A DNA stretch of 64,000 nucleotides from Thereva unica (Eukaryota > Arthropoda > Insecta > Diptera > Therevidae): contig OX465281.1 of assembly GCA_949987705.1 (NCBI GenBank), forward strand, positions 160,842,393-160,906,392, written 5' to 3'. Shown here piece by piece: positions 42,928-54,174 of the stretch. Position 1 is the stretch's first letter. Each line of letters opens with the position of its first letter. The notes beneath the pieces were generated by a model, which saw nothing but the letters and a program-made list of their open reading frames with translations, was not told where the DNA came from and did not search any database. A program made the translations under genes and the position numbers.

Positions 42928-45890
42928 TTACATGAAGTGTACTGAGCGAATTGATGCTGCTTCAACGTCTCGGTCACACTCAAAAGCAGGTTTCAGTCTG
43001 TCAAGAGCTATCGACTTATTTGTGCCATTTAGCTTGACGACAAAATGTTTACGTAATCTTTTGATTACCTTGAATGGTCCTTCGTATGGTGTTTCAAAAG
43101 GCCGCCGAACACGATCGGTACGTATGAAAACATACTCCGCGTTCTCTCGGCACGTACACATCCTTCTGTACGGACTGTCGGGGCTGTGTTGCTAACAGAC
43201 CTTTAGAAATTCTGAGTGCTCTATCGGACTCTCATCCGTTGGGATGGAAATCGAATTGGGAAGCCTCAGATTCTGTCCATAGACAAGCTCTGCTGGTGAG
43301 CATTGTAAATCGGTTTTAATTGCCGAGCGAATACCTAATAAGACAAAAGGCAAATCTTCACTCCAATGAGTAGTGTTATCCCGTGCCATTAAGGCCGCTT
43401 TTAGTTGTGTTTGGAACCGCTCAACCATCCCACTTGCTTGCGGATAGTAGGCGGTAGTACGTATTATCTATATGTGTACCTAGAAGTCTTGTGACTTCAT
43501 TGAATAATTTTGATTCAAATTGCGACCCTTGATCTGTTGTAAGTTCAAGTGGGGCGCCAAATCTAGGGACATACTTGGTGACAAAATGTTTGGCCACCGT
43601 AGTAGCAGAGATGTCTCGCATTGAATATGCCTCCGGCCATCTCGTTAATCGGTCTACGATTGTTAGGATATATGAATATCCTCGAGATGGGGGATACGTA
43701 TTCTATGTGTACCTAGAATGGTCCGACAATATCCATATGGATATGTTCAAATCTATTATTCGGTAAATTAAAAGCTTCATGTGAAGATTTGGTGTGTCTC
43801 GAAACTTGAGATTTTTGGCAACCTATGCAGGATCTAGACCAGTTGTTACAGTCTTTATTGATCGCTGGCCAAAAATATTTCTTAGTGACAGCTTGTCTTG
43901 TGGCTCGTATGCCTGGATGCGACAAGCTATGTTCAGCATTGAATGCTAATTTTCTTAATGATGAAGGTATATAAGGGCGTAATGTACCCGTGCTAATCTC
44001 ACACCAAACTTCATGAGTTGTGAAAGGGATTGGTGTGAGTATTATTTTACACTTGAGCTACTACTGGGATGCTCTTGGAGTCGTTGTAACTCTTTGTCAC
44101 CTTCTTGTGCTTTCGCCAGATGTGGCAAATCGAAGGTGATTGTGTCAACGTTGTCGGCCACTAAAGAGCGAGATAATTAATCTGCGACAACGTTTTGTTT
44201 CCCAGAGACATGTCTGATGTCTGTTGTGAACTGGGAAATTAGGCTCAGGTGTCTTGTTTGGCGGGAAGATCTTTCGGTTTTTGTGTGAAGGGCATGTATT
44301 AAAGGCTTGTGGTCAGTGTAGACCACAAAATTTCTTCCTTCAACAAAGTACCGAAAATGTTTTATTGCTGAAAAGATTGCGAGTAGTTCGCGATCAAATT
44401 CAGAATAATTTCGTTCAGCAGATGACAACTTCTTAGAAAAGAAAGCTAATGGTTGCCATCTGTGACCGTTAAATTGTTCCATCACAGCTCCGATAGCAAA
44501 ATCGGAAGCATCAGTTGTGACGCTATATTTCGCATTCTCTAGTGGGTGTATCAGCATAACTGCTGCAGCCATTGCGGCTTTCACGTCGAGGAATGCTTGT
44601 TGACATTCTGCGGGCCAAGGAAGTTGTTCCTTATTTTTTGTTCTTGATGGACAATTGAGTAGTTTCCTCAAATGTTCATTAATTGGCACTAACATTTGTG
44701 CTAGTTTAGGACTAAATCGGTGTTAAAAGTTCACCATTTCTAAAAAATTTTGAATTTGTTTAACTGTTGTTGGAGTTGGGAGGTCATTAATTGCTTGGAC
44801 ACGTTCGGGTGATGGAAGGATTCCATCCTTGACGATACTATGTGCCAAAAACTTGATCTCACTGACATCAAAAACTTATTTTGATAACATTATGGTTAAC
44901 CCAAAGTTATCAAGGCGTTTAAACAGTACTTCGAGGTGAGTGAGATGCTCATCCTCGGATTTACTAGCGACAAGTATATCGTCTCGATAGACATAAATGA
45001 AGTCTAAGTCTCTTGTGACTTCATTCATAAATCTTTGAAATGACTGGGCTGCATTTCTTAACCCAAATGGCATGCGAGTAAGCTCAAACAGACCAAAGGG
45101 TGTTATTAAAGCAATCTTATGCACGTCTTCTGTGCAATGGGGATGTTATGGTACGCACGCACCAAATCCACCTTCGAAAAAATCGTGCATCCGTGAAGGT
45201 TCACAGAAAAATTGTGAATGTGCGGGATTGGATATCTATCCGGCGCTGTGACTGCATTAAGGCGACGGTAGTCGCCGCATGGCCTCCAATCATTTGTATC
45301 CCGTTTAGGGACCAGATGAAGTGGAGATGCTGCGGGAGACGACGATGGTCGACACATCCCTAGTTGAAACATGTGTTCAAACTCCAATTTCGCCACCTTG
45401 AGCTTCTCAGGGATGAAGTCTACGAGCGGTAACGAAAGGTAATTGTCCATTAGTAACAATGTGGTGTTGCACATTGTGTTTAACCGGTAGGTTAAAATTA
45501 GGTGGTGGTGTTAAAGAAGCGTATTTCATTAACAATTCTTTATATTTGCCAAGATGTTGGCATTCAAAGCTCTCGATCATATACTCACCAGTTGCACAGA
45601 CGTCAGTCCGAAGACTGGTCTGTGAGTCAACTAATACTCGCCTTTTGAAGTCGAGGATGAGTTCGAACTTCGTGAGGAAGTCCGCACCAAGTATAGCTTT
45701 GTTAGTGTTGGCTATTATGAAATTGTGGATGAACCGTCGGCGAAGACCTAGGTTCAGTTCCAGCAACTTCGTGCAAAAAGTTTGGATCATGGATCCATTT
45801 GCGGCCCGCAGAAGTAAATTAGGGCATGTTGTTTGTACCCTAAAAGTATGATTTGGAACTAAAGGTACATATGTTCACGCCAGAGTCGAT
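42928..45890 (-). pseudogene. pol: Pol of gypsy copy 2 (protease, RT, RNase H, integrase), decayed
   Basis: The pieces are: protease/RT start 45790-45407, RT 45474-45106 ([28 protein letters not shown]), RT palm 45124-44876 (active site YRDD, with the two Asp kept), RNase H 44695-44177 (TTDASDFAIGAVM, YTDHKPLIHAL), integrase zinc 43925-43713, core 43621-43421 (TTDQGSQFES) and 43428-43192, and tail 43161-42928. It is colinear with gypsy copy 1. Breaks include stops, a short duplicated TATGTGTACCTAGAA at 43470 and 43700, and small indels. Confidence 0.9.
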
Positions 45891-46600
45891 TAAAAAATCG
45901 ATCTGGTTATGTTGGTCTCGGACATATAATCTGCACGAGCGTCTCTGCTGACAGAGCCCGCGGATGTGGTGACTCCCCGCCAATTTAATTTTTTTTGCAC
46001 TTGGGCCCCTTTCATCCTCCGGTAATTCTTGGCTGTAGAGCCAGGACCCTTAAAGGCACACGGCGGGGTGCACCGCTCTGCCCCACTACCGTAGCGGTAG
46101 TGATAGTAGCAGAGCGTCGTGGATGAGATTTTGGGGGCTGCTCCTCTATGGGTAGGAACCTTGGTCCCCGCCGATGGAGTCTTCGGTTGTTGAACCGGGG
46201 ATGGGATCCATCGCCGTGGACCAGTAGACCCTCCCGCGGACCCCTGGCTCTGACCCTGCCCCCTCCCCAACACGAGTGCACGCAATTGCTGCACTTCGCG
46301 TTAGAGAGACTGCACGACCCGTTCCAGGGACGACGAGTTTCCATCTTCAGACACCTGAGCAGAGGCTGAACGGGCAGTGATCTCCCACACGGTATCCGCT
46401 AGCCTCGATAATTGTGTTAAGGACTGATCCGCGGCAAGCACCACCTGGATATCTCTGGGAAGCCTGCGCTCCCAAAGACTCCGGATGAGCTCCTCCCCAT
46501 CCCCGAGACAGTCCCCTGCCAGACTCTGCAATCCCCTCAGGAAATCTGGGGGCTTGCGGTCTCCGGGCTCATGCGCCGCCAACAGCTGCTCGAGGCGGCG
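45891..46600 (-). pseudogene. gag: Gag C-part of gypsy copy 2
   Basis: RRLEQLLAAHEPGDRKPPDFL, then a region ending in a stop near 46298, then a Gly/Pro-rich stretch and the CHCC box CYYHYRYGSGAERCTPPC. It continues the gag N-part at 49741-50066 on the other side of the Transib. One in-frame stop separates the two halves of this segment. Confidence 0.85.
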
Positions 46601-46621
46601 CACAGTGTTTCGAATAGAACA
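46601..46621 (+). repeat. Transib left terminal inverted repeat with RSS-like heptamer
   Basis: The first seven bases CACAGTG equal the V(D)J recombination signal heptamer consensus. An ACAAAAGTC at 46632 (7 of 9 bases of the nonamer ACAAAAACC) follows after 24 bases. The right end has the same heptamer but no clear nonamer. Confidence 0.85.
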
Positions 46622-47211
46622 AACTAGCTGGACAAAAGTCATTTTTGAAATTCAGAAAAATAATTATAGAAAGAGATAAAAAACACTCTGAAACTAAGGA
46701 AAAAGGGTTTTTTATTGCACCGGTTTACCTAAGAAGGTGGGTAGTTGGAAGGCTATATAAAAAAGAGGGAAAAATGCATTATTTCATTCCTAATTTGACT
46801 GTTCTTGTGATAGCACATTAGATAGATTTTTGTCACTGTGAGTAATATATATTAGTGATGAATTTGGAAGCTAAAGGTGAGTATTTTTTACTTTTTATAA
46901 CATTTAGTACCTAACGTTAAGCATTAACTTAGAAAAAATCCGAAAACTTAAATTTTCAATTTTTTTTAAAGTTTTTTGCATTCATTGGACTGGGAGTTGT
47001 CTGCCCCCGCTTGACCCCGGGCTAAATTTTGGATATATCGTAGCTGTGACTATCTACTTTCGAAATATATCAATTTCTGGCAGCACACTTTAGTACAACT
47101 ATTTTTTTTATTTTTTTTTTTAGATTACTCCTACTCTGTTACCAAAACAGAGCTCTTTGAAGAATGGCTGAAGCACGACAAAGGTGAGCAAAATAGATCA
47201 CCGAGTCATCG

Positions 47212-48168
47212 ATGAGGAATACCAAAAATATCATATCTAGGTTTTCTTCAAAAGTACTGGAAAAGTGGACAAAATGCGGCAAAAGTAGGGACCGATTTCT
47301 GAAAACTCACAACCAATGGATCAAGGGAGATCTGGTTTTTCGTAGCTCCTTTCAACAAGTTCAGCCTTCAACATCTGCAACTTTAACACCAGGACGACCT
47401 CACAAGGATTTCGAGGAATCGAGCGACAAAACAAAAAAAAGAAGAGTTGAAGACCTGATCACTTCAAGGACTACATCAGAATTATTGACTGCTGCGGAAG
47501 CTTCAGCGCGATTATCTGGCAACAGGGATCTGGCGAGAGTTATTAACGAAGCCAGCACTAGTCCTGAAAATTGTAAAAAAATGAAAAAAAGTGTTAGTTT
47601 TAGCGGCACATCTGAACAGAGGTGTTTAACCAAAGAAGAGGCATTGGCTTATTACGTGGACTCTAAATCTACCAGCCACTCCTACAAACAGACTCGGAAG
47701 TGGAGCATCAAAGCAGGACACAAGGTATTTCCATCATTTTATAGTATTAGACAAGCTAAGTTAGAATGTTTTCCTTGTGAGGATCAAATAATTGTGAACG
47801 AAACGCGTGCAGAAATTAAACTTCAGGCGATTTTAGATAGAACCGTTGAACGTTTAGTTACTGCTCAGTGTGACGTTTTACAAAATTTGTCTTCTGGCTC
47901 ATCATTCACTCTTATCAGTAAGTGGGGTTGTGATGGAAGTTCTGGTCATAGCACATACAAACAGAAATTCAGCAGTAGTGACGACACTGATGAGTTTTTG
48001 TTTGTGTTTTCATTTGTACCGCTTCAATTGCATGACGAAGGTGGTAATATTGCTTGGCAGAACCCTCGTCCATCTTCTACTACATATTGTCGGCCAATTA
48101 AGTTTATTTTCTCTAAAGAAAGTACCGATTTGACGTGTCTGAGACAAATGTCGTTTTGGAGGAAATAA
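47212..48168 (+). pseudogene. Transib transposase, N-terminal and first catalytic part
   Basis: This 318-codon frame has an N-terminal basic region (KVLEKWTKCGKSRDRFLKTH), a middle segment, and the catalytic-core start SKWGCDGSSGH with the first acidic residue Asp241 (equivalent of RAG1 D600). SFVPLQLHDEG, NPRPSSTTYCRPIKFIF and FSKES follow. It leaves the true frame near 48135 and ends in ~11 foreign residues. Upstream, an ATG at 46859 followed by a GTGAGT donor-like site suggests a short 5' exon, but the splice phase does not close clearly. Confidence 0.88.
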
Positions 48169-49142
48169 ATAGGTTGCAACCGACAAAGTGTAGTATTTTT
48201 GGTACCGAGGTATCTGTCAAGCACGAATTACTTTTCACGATGATTGATGGTAAAGTGTGCAATGCTTTAACTGAAACATCTTCATCACTAAAGTGCTACA
48301 TTTGCGGAGCAACCCCAAAAATGATGAATGATGAGTCCAGAGAGTTTCTAGCAAGTACAAACAATCTCGGTTTTGGTTTATCTACTCTTCACGCCTGGAT
48401 TCGTTGTTTCGAATGCTTGCTTCACATTAGTTATCGCCTCGAGATTAAAAAATGGCAAGTTCGAGACGCAGCTGAAAAAGCTAAAGTGAAGCAACGTTCT
48501 GCTGATATTCAGAAACGATTCAAAAATGAGATGGGTTTGATTGTAGATAAACCAAGACCAGGATATGGAAATACGAATGACGGAAATACTGCTCGCCGCT
48601 TTTTTAAAAACGCCGAGAAAAGTGCAGAGATTACAGGATTAAATGTGCATCTTATAAAAAAGTTTCATATTATACTATCAGTCTTGTCATCTGGCTATGA
48701 CATTAATTTGGAAAAATTCGTTAATTTAGCACAAGACACGAAAAAAGCTTATTTGAGTCTCTATTTGTGGTATTATATGCCAGCTACTGTGCACAAAATC
48801 CTTGTGCATGGTGCCGAGATTATAAAATCGGCTCTTCTGCCAATCTGGCAGCTTTCTGAGGAAGCTCAAGAAGCTCGCAATAAAGATTGCAGAAGATTCC
48901 GAGAGCATAATACTCGGAAGCGATCACGTACTGCTACGAATAGAGACTTACTTAATATGTTGCTGATCACATCTGATTATGTAATTAATAGTCTTAGGGA
49001 AATTCCTAAAAAGATGACTGGCAAGCTCCCTTCCGAAGTGATAGACTTATTAATACCACAAATATCAATTAAAAATATAGGGACCACGGATGGTAATGAT
49101 TATACTATAGACGATTCATCGGAGGAGGAACTTAGCGATTAA
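48135..49142 (+). pseudogene. Transib transposase, C-terminal catalytic part
   Basis: This 335-codon frame continues the protein after a single-base frame break. It shows TMIDGKVCNALTETSS, a zinc-type CYICGA (compare RAG1 CTLC), HAWIRCFECLLHISYRL, RPGYGNTNDGNTARRFF with the second catalytic Asp149, and LSEEAQEARNKDCRRF with the Glu at 246 (equivalents of RAG1 D708 and E962). It ends in an acidic DDSSEEELSD tail and a natural stop. An AATAAA signal lies ~210 bp on. Only the one break is visible, so this copy is young or the break may be a sequencing error. Confidence 0.9.
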
Positions 49143-49417
49143 TTAAATAGTTTAAGTAATAAGGTAGTTAGTGTAAGTTCTTGTCATTGCAATTAGGCTA
49201 ATGTATTATTTGAAATATGTGTGTATATTGTATTAATAGCTCTAAATATTTTTTAATTAGTATGGAATTTTATATTTAATTATTTTTTGAATAGAAGTTA
49301 AGGCAAAAATTTTTATTTTACATTTTACACACTGCAAGTATTGTACAAGGGAATATAAATAAAATTGTCATAAATAAAATTATTCGAAACTTATTTTTTT
49401 GCCAAATTTTTCAAACA

Positions 49418-49699
49418 TTATTGCCCCAAATAAAATCCAGGTTTATTTTTTACAAGCAGGTCATAAAAAAATTTGAAGTTTTCCTTTGAACTATATCCGC
49501 CGTATTGTTTACAATTCTTTCTTTGAACTTTTTTATCTTTACCTCCAGGTAGCATTTCAGGTACATTATCGATAATTACTAGAATTGTTGATAAATGGGA
49601 TTTTCCAAATAATAATATCTTGCTAGTTGGAAGGCGAAAGTCGTAAAAATTAAATTTTCTTTTTATGATTTTTTGTTTTTTACTATTTTCAATGTACAA
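49418..49699 (-). CDS. Unrecognised 93-codon ORF, convergent to the transposase within Transib
   Basis: It starts ~40 bp inside the right inverted repeat and runs inward, toward the end of the transposase. It is basic at the start (KKQKIIKRK), with a hydrophobic centre (ILVIIDNVPEML) and NCKQYGGYS. No family is recognised. In AT-rich DNA such a frame may be chance. Confidence 0.3.
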   Translation of the reverse strand: MYIENSKKQKIIKRKFNFYDFRLPTSKILLFGKSHLSTILVIIDNVPEMLPGGKDKKVQRKNCKQYGGYSSKENFKFFYDLLVKNKPGFYLGQ

Positions 49700-49740
49700 C
49701 TGGTCACTTATGTATGTAATGTTCTATTCGAAACACTGTG

Positions 49741-50066
49741 CGGCGGTTCCTGATCGATAAACCATATCGCCCCAGCAACCGCCTCTTAGCCTCAGTATAG
49801 CTGGCAGAGCTGAGGTCCGGGAAAGCATGCAAGGGGATCTTGGCTGCCTCCGTCGGAAGAGCGGACATAATGTGGGACAACTTCGTTTTGTCCGAAGTTA
49901 TCCCGTTCAGCCCAAATTGGGCCTCAGCCTGGTGAAACCAGACGGCCGGGTCGCTCTGGTGGAATTCGGGCAGATTGAATCTTGCCGTAGAGGCGACGTC
50001 CACCTCTGCCCGCAATCTACGTCGATCCGGCAGCCCTTCATCTAGGCTGGCCAACCACTCCTCCAT
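49741..50066 (-). pseudogene. gag: Gag N-part of gypsy copy 2
   Basis: Natural Met at 50066 (MEEWLASLDEGLPDRR), then the capsid region ARFNLPEFHQSDPAVWFHQA, NGITSDKTKLSHIMSALPTEA and AKRRLLGRYGL. After ~109 codons the frame runs into the Transib end. The continuation is at 46600. This half is intact in sequence, so gag was broken mainly by the insertion. Confidence 0.85.
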
Positions 50067-51852
50067 CGATATTACAAAAGAAAGTTATCAAGCAGATTTT
50101 CTCTTTCCATCTTAAATATCTTGAACAGATGACTTTCAAAAAGTGGAAACTCAGAGACGAAGAAAATGTAAACGAAACAATTAATTACAATTAACTACGG
50201 CAATTATTAACTGATAATAAATCTTCCTTTGTTAATTACTCTATAATTCACAATATTTCGCTGAGTTTATTAATATTCAAATCTTATTTGTCAGTAAAAT
50301 TGTAACAAATATTAACTCTAAGAGCATAACTCCGTTGTACTATATATGGAATTGTACACAAACAAAATCAACCTAAAATTGTATTATACATATGTATGAA
50401 AAGGACATGGCCCATTTTTGTATGGGCGTTGGCATAGCTATCGAACTTAATGTACACCAATGATTTTTGGTGTTTTATATTCGTGAATATTGGCACATTA
50501 ATTTGCTATAAAGAAAAAACTCGAGGAACTTGTCATTACAACAGACTAGGCATAAACAGTTTCATTAAATCTTTTAATCAGATCGGTTTCAATAAGTGTA
50601 TAGATTATGATTTTGCTATTAAAACCTTATACATTTTCTCGTACGAGTTGCCGTTCATGAGATATCGCCGTTTAAAAGATGTCAAATACTCATCCCCTAA
50701 TTCGTAACTTGAATAAGTCATCAGACGTTCAATAAATCCTCTGTTTGACTACGTGGCTAATAAATATTTCCAAGGTGATTCCTGGATATATTTTGAGAAA
50801 AAATTGTTCTAGAGAGGGGGCTACCCTACTATCCACTAATATAGAGGGTGGAAAGAAAAGAAAAAAATCTAAACTCATAGACTAATCATCGTAAAGCAAC
50901 GTAATTAGGTTCTTTTAGATAAATGTGTATTCTTTTATTTGAAGAACAGAAGCTTAATAATTGAAACCGTTTGGAAGATATGTAGGGTCAAAATATGGAT
51001 TTATTGAACGTCTGATGAGGGGATATGAGTATTTTAAATCCTTATATAGATATCTCGTGAACGGTAATTCGTACGAGAATATGTATATTATCATTTTTTG
51101 CAGATAATCGCATGACCTACAAACTGTGTAAACACTGTTTTATGATAGGACTTGTCGTTTAAGAGAAATTAGTCAAAAACGGAATTTTCTGTTTTAGGGG
51201 GTTGTTTTTAGGGGTAGCGTACAATCAATTTTCCGAAACTTTTTTTAACATATTCAAGCTGATCAACATGGCTTGTCGTGTATCGGCGACATTATATTTA
51301 TCTTTCTCTATGGTCCATTATGGCGGAAGTTGACAAAAGGTTCTTTGAATTCATCGTGATCTTTTTAATTAAAACTGACAAGTTCAGAGAGGTTAAAAAG
51401 CACGTATTAATTCATTTTTCTATGTTTGTTATACAATATATTTACTACATATGTGTACATGGAATGTACTTTTTTGTCCATGTCCTTTATGAGAATTATA
51501 TATGAATATATGAAAATTAGTTAAAACAAAAAAAAAATATTTTGACACATATAACTTTGATTATTATGAATAAATTGTTATATTAATTAAAAATGATATA
51601 AATATTTAATATAGTAAATGGTAAAAAGTTAAGCAAACTAAGATCATGTACAAACTTATCTTTTCTGTGGTTACAAACCACCACGATTACGTTCTTGAAA
51701 TCTTTTTATCTTCGGATTTTGTATTAAGTCCTTAAACCCCTTTTCTTCTTCTTTTCCTCTTTTGGATTTTCTTTCTTTGGATTCTCTTTCACATTGAGAT
51801 GACCAGGACCGGTTTGTTGGACTTGCACAACCCGCTCTGACGTGCTTCTTTG
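50067..51852. other. Gypsy copy 2 leader with foldback insertions
   Basis: Between the PBS and gag start. 51671-51852 reads as leader with a purine-rich tract (AAAGAGGAAAAGAAGAAG on minus). A foldback element occupies 50624-51090. Outer words AAAAGGACATGGCCCAT (50397) and TTTTGTCCATGTCCTTT (51473) are also inverted, so a larger ~1.1-kb element may be involved. No gene is recognised. Confidence 0.45.
50624..51090. mobile_element. Foldback MITE with ~100-bp arms
   Basis: The left arm 50632-50740 (CTCGTACGAG.TGCCGTTCATGAGATATC ... GACGTTCAATAAATCC) is inverted at 50998-51081 (GGATTTATTGAACGTC ... ATATCTCGTGAACGG...CGTACGAGAAT). The arms differ by small indels. No ORF spans the loop. Confidence 0.75.
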
Positions 51853-51854
51853 TA

Positions 51855-51866
51855 CCGGGGTCACCA
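51855..51866 (-). promoter_or_regulatory. Primer-binding site of gypsy copy 2
   Basis: Minus strand TGGTGACCCCGG lies two bases after the LTR end (...GAAACCTATA), matching the tRNA-Trp 3' end for the first 11 bases. CsRn1-type elements use tRNA-Trp as primer. Confidence 0.7.
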
Positions 51867-52027
51867 ATTATAGGTTTCAATCTATAATATAAAAATAAGT
51901 CGGGCTTTGCTTCCTGACGCTATAATTCCAGAACGCACGATCCGATTTCCAAGGTTTTGCATTCGTTGGAAAGGTCTCGGGCTCCGTGAGGTTTATAGAA
52001 AAAAAATTTCAACAGAAAAGCAGGCGT

Positions 52028-54056
52028 TTGGTCCATAGCAGCCATCTCAAGAGGGCGGATTACCATTTTCCTTAAAACCCCTCGACATGGATATCAAATG
52101 AAAAGGTATGGTAAGTAGAACACCAAAGGCAATATAGTATACTCAATATATCGTTTGGTCCATGGCAGTCATCTCAAGAAAGCAGATGACCATTTTCTTC
52201 ACAACCCCTTCGAAATGGGTATCCAATGAAAGAGTATGATAAGTATAACAATATAAGCAATATAGTATACGCAATATGTCGCTTGGTCCATAGCGGCCAC
52301 CTCAAGAATGCGGATTACCATTTTCTTCACAACACCTTCGACATGGATACCAAATGAAAGAGTATGATAAGTAGAACACCATAGGCAATATAGTATACTC
52401 AATATATCGTTTGGTCCATGGCGATCATCACAAGCGGGCGGATTACCATTTTCTTCACAACCCCTTCGAGATGGGTATCAAATGAGAGAGTATGATAAGT
52501 AGAACACATAAGCAATATAGTATACTCAATATATCGTTTGGTCCATAGCGGCCATCTCCAGAGGTTGGATTACCATTATCTTCACACCCCTTGACATGGA
52601 TTTCAAATGAAAGGGTATGATAAGTAGAACACCATAAGCAATATAGTACACTCAATATATCGTTTGGTCCATGGCGGTCATCTCAAGAAGGCAGATTATC
52701 ATTTTCTTCTCTACCCCTTCGACATTGGTATCAAATGAAAGGGCATTATAAGAAGAATGCCATAGACTATGACTTTAGATTCATGGCGGCCATCTCAAGA
52801 GGGCGGGTTACCATTTTCTTCACAACACCCGAGACATGGGTATCAAATGAAAGGCTATGAAAAGTAGAACACCATAAGCAATATAGTATACTCAATTTAT
52901 AATTTGGTCCATGGCGGCCATCTCAAAAGGGCGGTTTACCATTTTCTTCACAACCCCTCCTAGATGGGTATCAAATGAGAGAGTAGGAAAAGTAGAACAA
53001 TATAAGCAATATGCAGTGCTGCGTAAAAAATTAAGACCAGATTCACTTGGCTTTGGCTTCGCTTCATTTTCATCTGTGAGAAAAATTCGTTCCAGTCTTG
53101 CGGATTCCAATTCCTGTGGGTGTTATCCTCTACGCCACAAAACTCTTACTCGAGCAGGTCTGCATGTGAAGATTTTTTGGTCGTGGTCCGATCAAACTAT
53201 CCTTTTGCGCAAAGGATTCGTCAAATGTGACCAGCAGACGCTTGCGTAATGGAGATCTGCCGAAAGAGCGGGGCTCGATTTTCTTTAACTAACTTGAGGA
53301 AAGAACTTCCAACACGTATTTTCACAATATTTTTGCGTCCTGACGTTATCCTGTTCTGAACGGTCCAGCATTCATTTTGCAGTGCATTTTGCAGATAATT
53401 GCAGTGCATTTATAATTTATATTGCAATGCCGTCTTGTTTTATTTTAATGAAATTATTACAGAAAATAGACCCTAGATTTAGGTACAATTTGAGTTCTTC
53501 ATTAATGTAGCATATCCATATACATATCATTCGAAAGCTGTAAGCAGCGAAAGAAAAGCTGTAAGCAGCGAAAGAAAAAGTTTCATGATAAAGTGTAGGT
53601 GGTCTTAATTTTTTACGCAGCACTGTAGTATACTCAATATATCGTTTCGTACATGGCGGTCATCTCAAGAGACGGATTACCATTTTCTTCACAACCCCTA
53701 CGACATGGGTATCAAATGAAAGAGTATGATAAGTGGAACACCATAAGCAATATAGTATACTCAATATATCGTTTGGTAAATGGCGGTCATCTCAAGAGGG
53801 CGGATTACCATTTTCTTCACAACCCCTTCGAGATGGGTATCAACTGAGAGAGTATGATAAGTAGAACACCATATGCAATATAGTATACTCAATATATCGT
53901 TTGGTCCATAGCGACCATCTCAAGAGGGCGGATTAATATTTTCTTCACAACCCCTTCGACATGGGTAGGTATAAAATGAAAGAGTATGATAAGTAGAACA
54001 CCATAGGCAATATAGTATACTCAATATATCATTTGGTCAATGGCGGTCATCTCCCA
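52028..54056 (-). repeat. Satellite monomers (127-bp type) inside the Helitron
   Basis: About 11 units of ~125-128 bp each read GTTTGGTCCATGGCGG.CATCTCAAGAGGGCGGATTACC...GGGTATCAAATGAAAG..TATGATAAGTAGAACACC...AATATAGTATACTCAATATA. These are the reverse complement of the large array at 1-9863, but only the longer monomer type is present. Copies diverge more than in the large array. Confidence 0.92.
53014..53625. mobile_element. Tc1-type MITE inside the satellite
   Basis: Inverted ends CAGTGCTGCGTAAAAAATTA / TAATTTTTTACGCAGCACTG, ~26 bp. TA follows on the right (53626-53627) and TG (mutated TA) precedes on the left. Filling the site gives a normal satellite unit (GCAATATAGTATAC). Internal sequence shows scraps of a Tc1-like transposase on the minus strand, and a 20-bp tandem AGCTGTAAGCAGCGAAAGAA near 53541. 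Confidence 0.88.
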
Positions 54057-54174
54057 AAATCAATTTTCACAGATTTGTTCTTTTTTCACTATAGCTTTTT
54101 CCTATCGCAGACTGTGTCCCCATAATAATATTATTTAATTGAAAGGCGTTGCAACACACGCGGGTTTTTGCTAG

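Larger units (their letters stand above)
46601..49740 (+). mobile_element. Transib (RAG1-like) DNA transposon with CGGCG target duplication
   Basis: The terminal inverted repeats begin CACAGTGTTTCGAATAGAAC at 46601 and the reverse complement ends at 49740, with ~21 bp identical. The 5-bp direct repeat CGGCG flanks it (46596-46600 and 49741-49745); CGGCG is the known favourite Transib target. It interrupts the gypsy gag, and removing the element plus one repeat restores colinearity. It contains a plus-strand transposase in two overlapping frames. Length 3140 bp is normal for an autonomous Transib. Confidence 0.95.
51881..54174 (+). mobile_element. Helitron (non-autonomous) carrying satellite monomers
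   Basis: Starts TCTATAATATAAAAATAAGT right after an A and ends GCGGGTTTTTGCTAG right before a T, without duplication. AGGCGTTGCAACACACGC near the end forms the 3' hairpin (GCGT...ACGC). It lies inside the 5' LTR of gypsy copy 2; relative to the 3' LTR, ~135 bp of LTR sequence are missing at the junction. ~2 kb of internal sequence are the satellite monomers of region 1-9863 in reverse orientation. No Rep/helicase gene. Confidence 0.85.

Noticed and set aside
46859..47211. Confident spliced 5' exons for the Transib transposase
   Set aside because: Donor- and acceptor-like sites exist (GTGAGT at 46878, TTTTTAG near 47123), but the reading phase into the main frame does not close.
50450..50707. 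85-codon ORF in the gypsy leader
   Set aside because: It overlaps one arm of a foldback element; no domain is seen.
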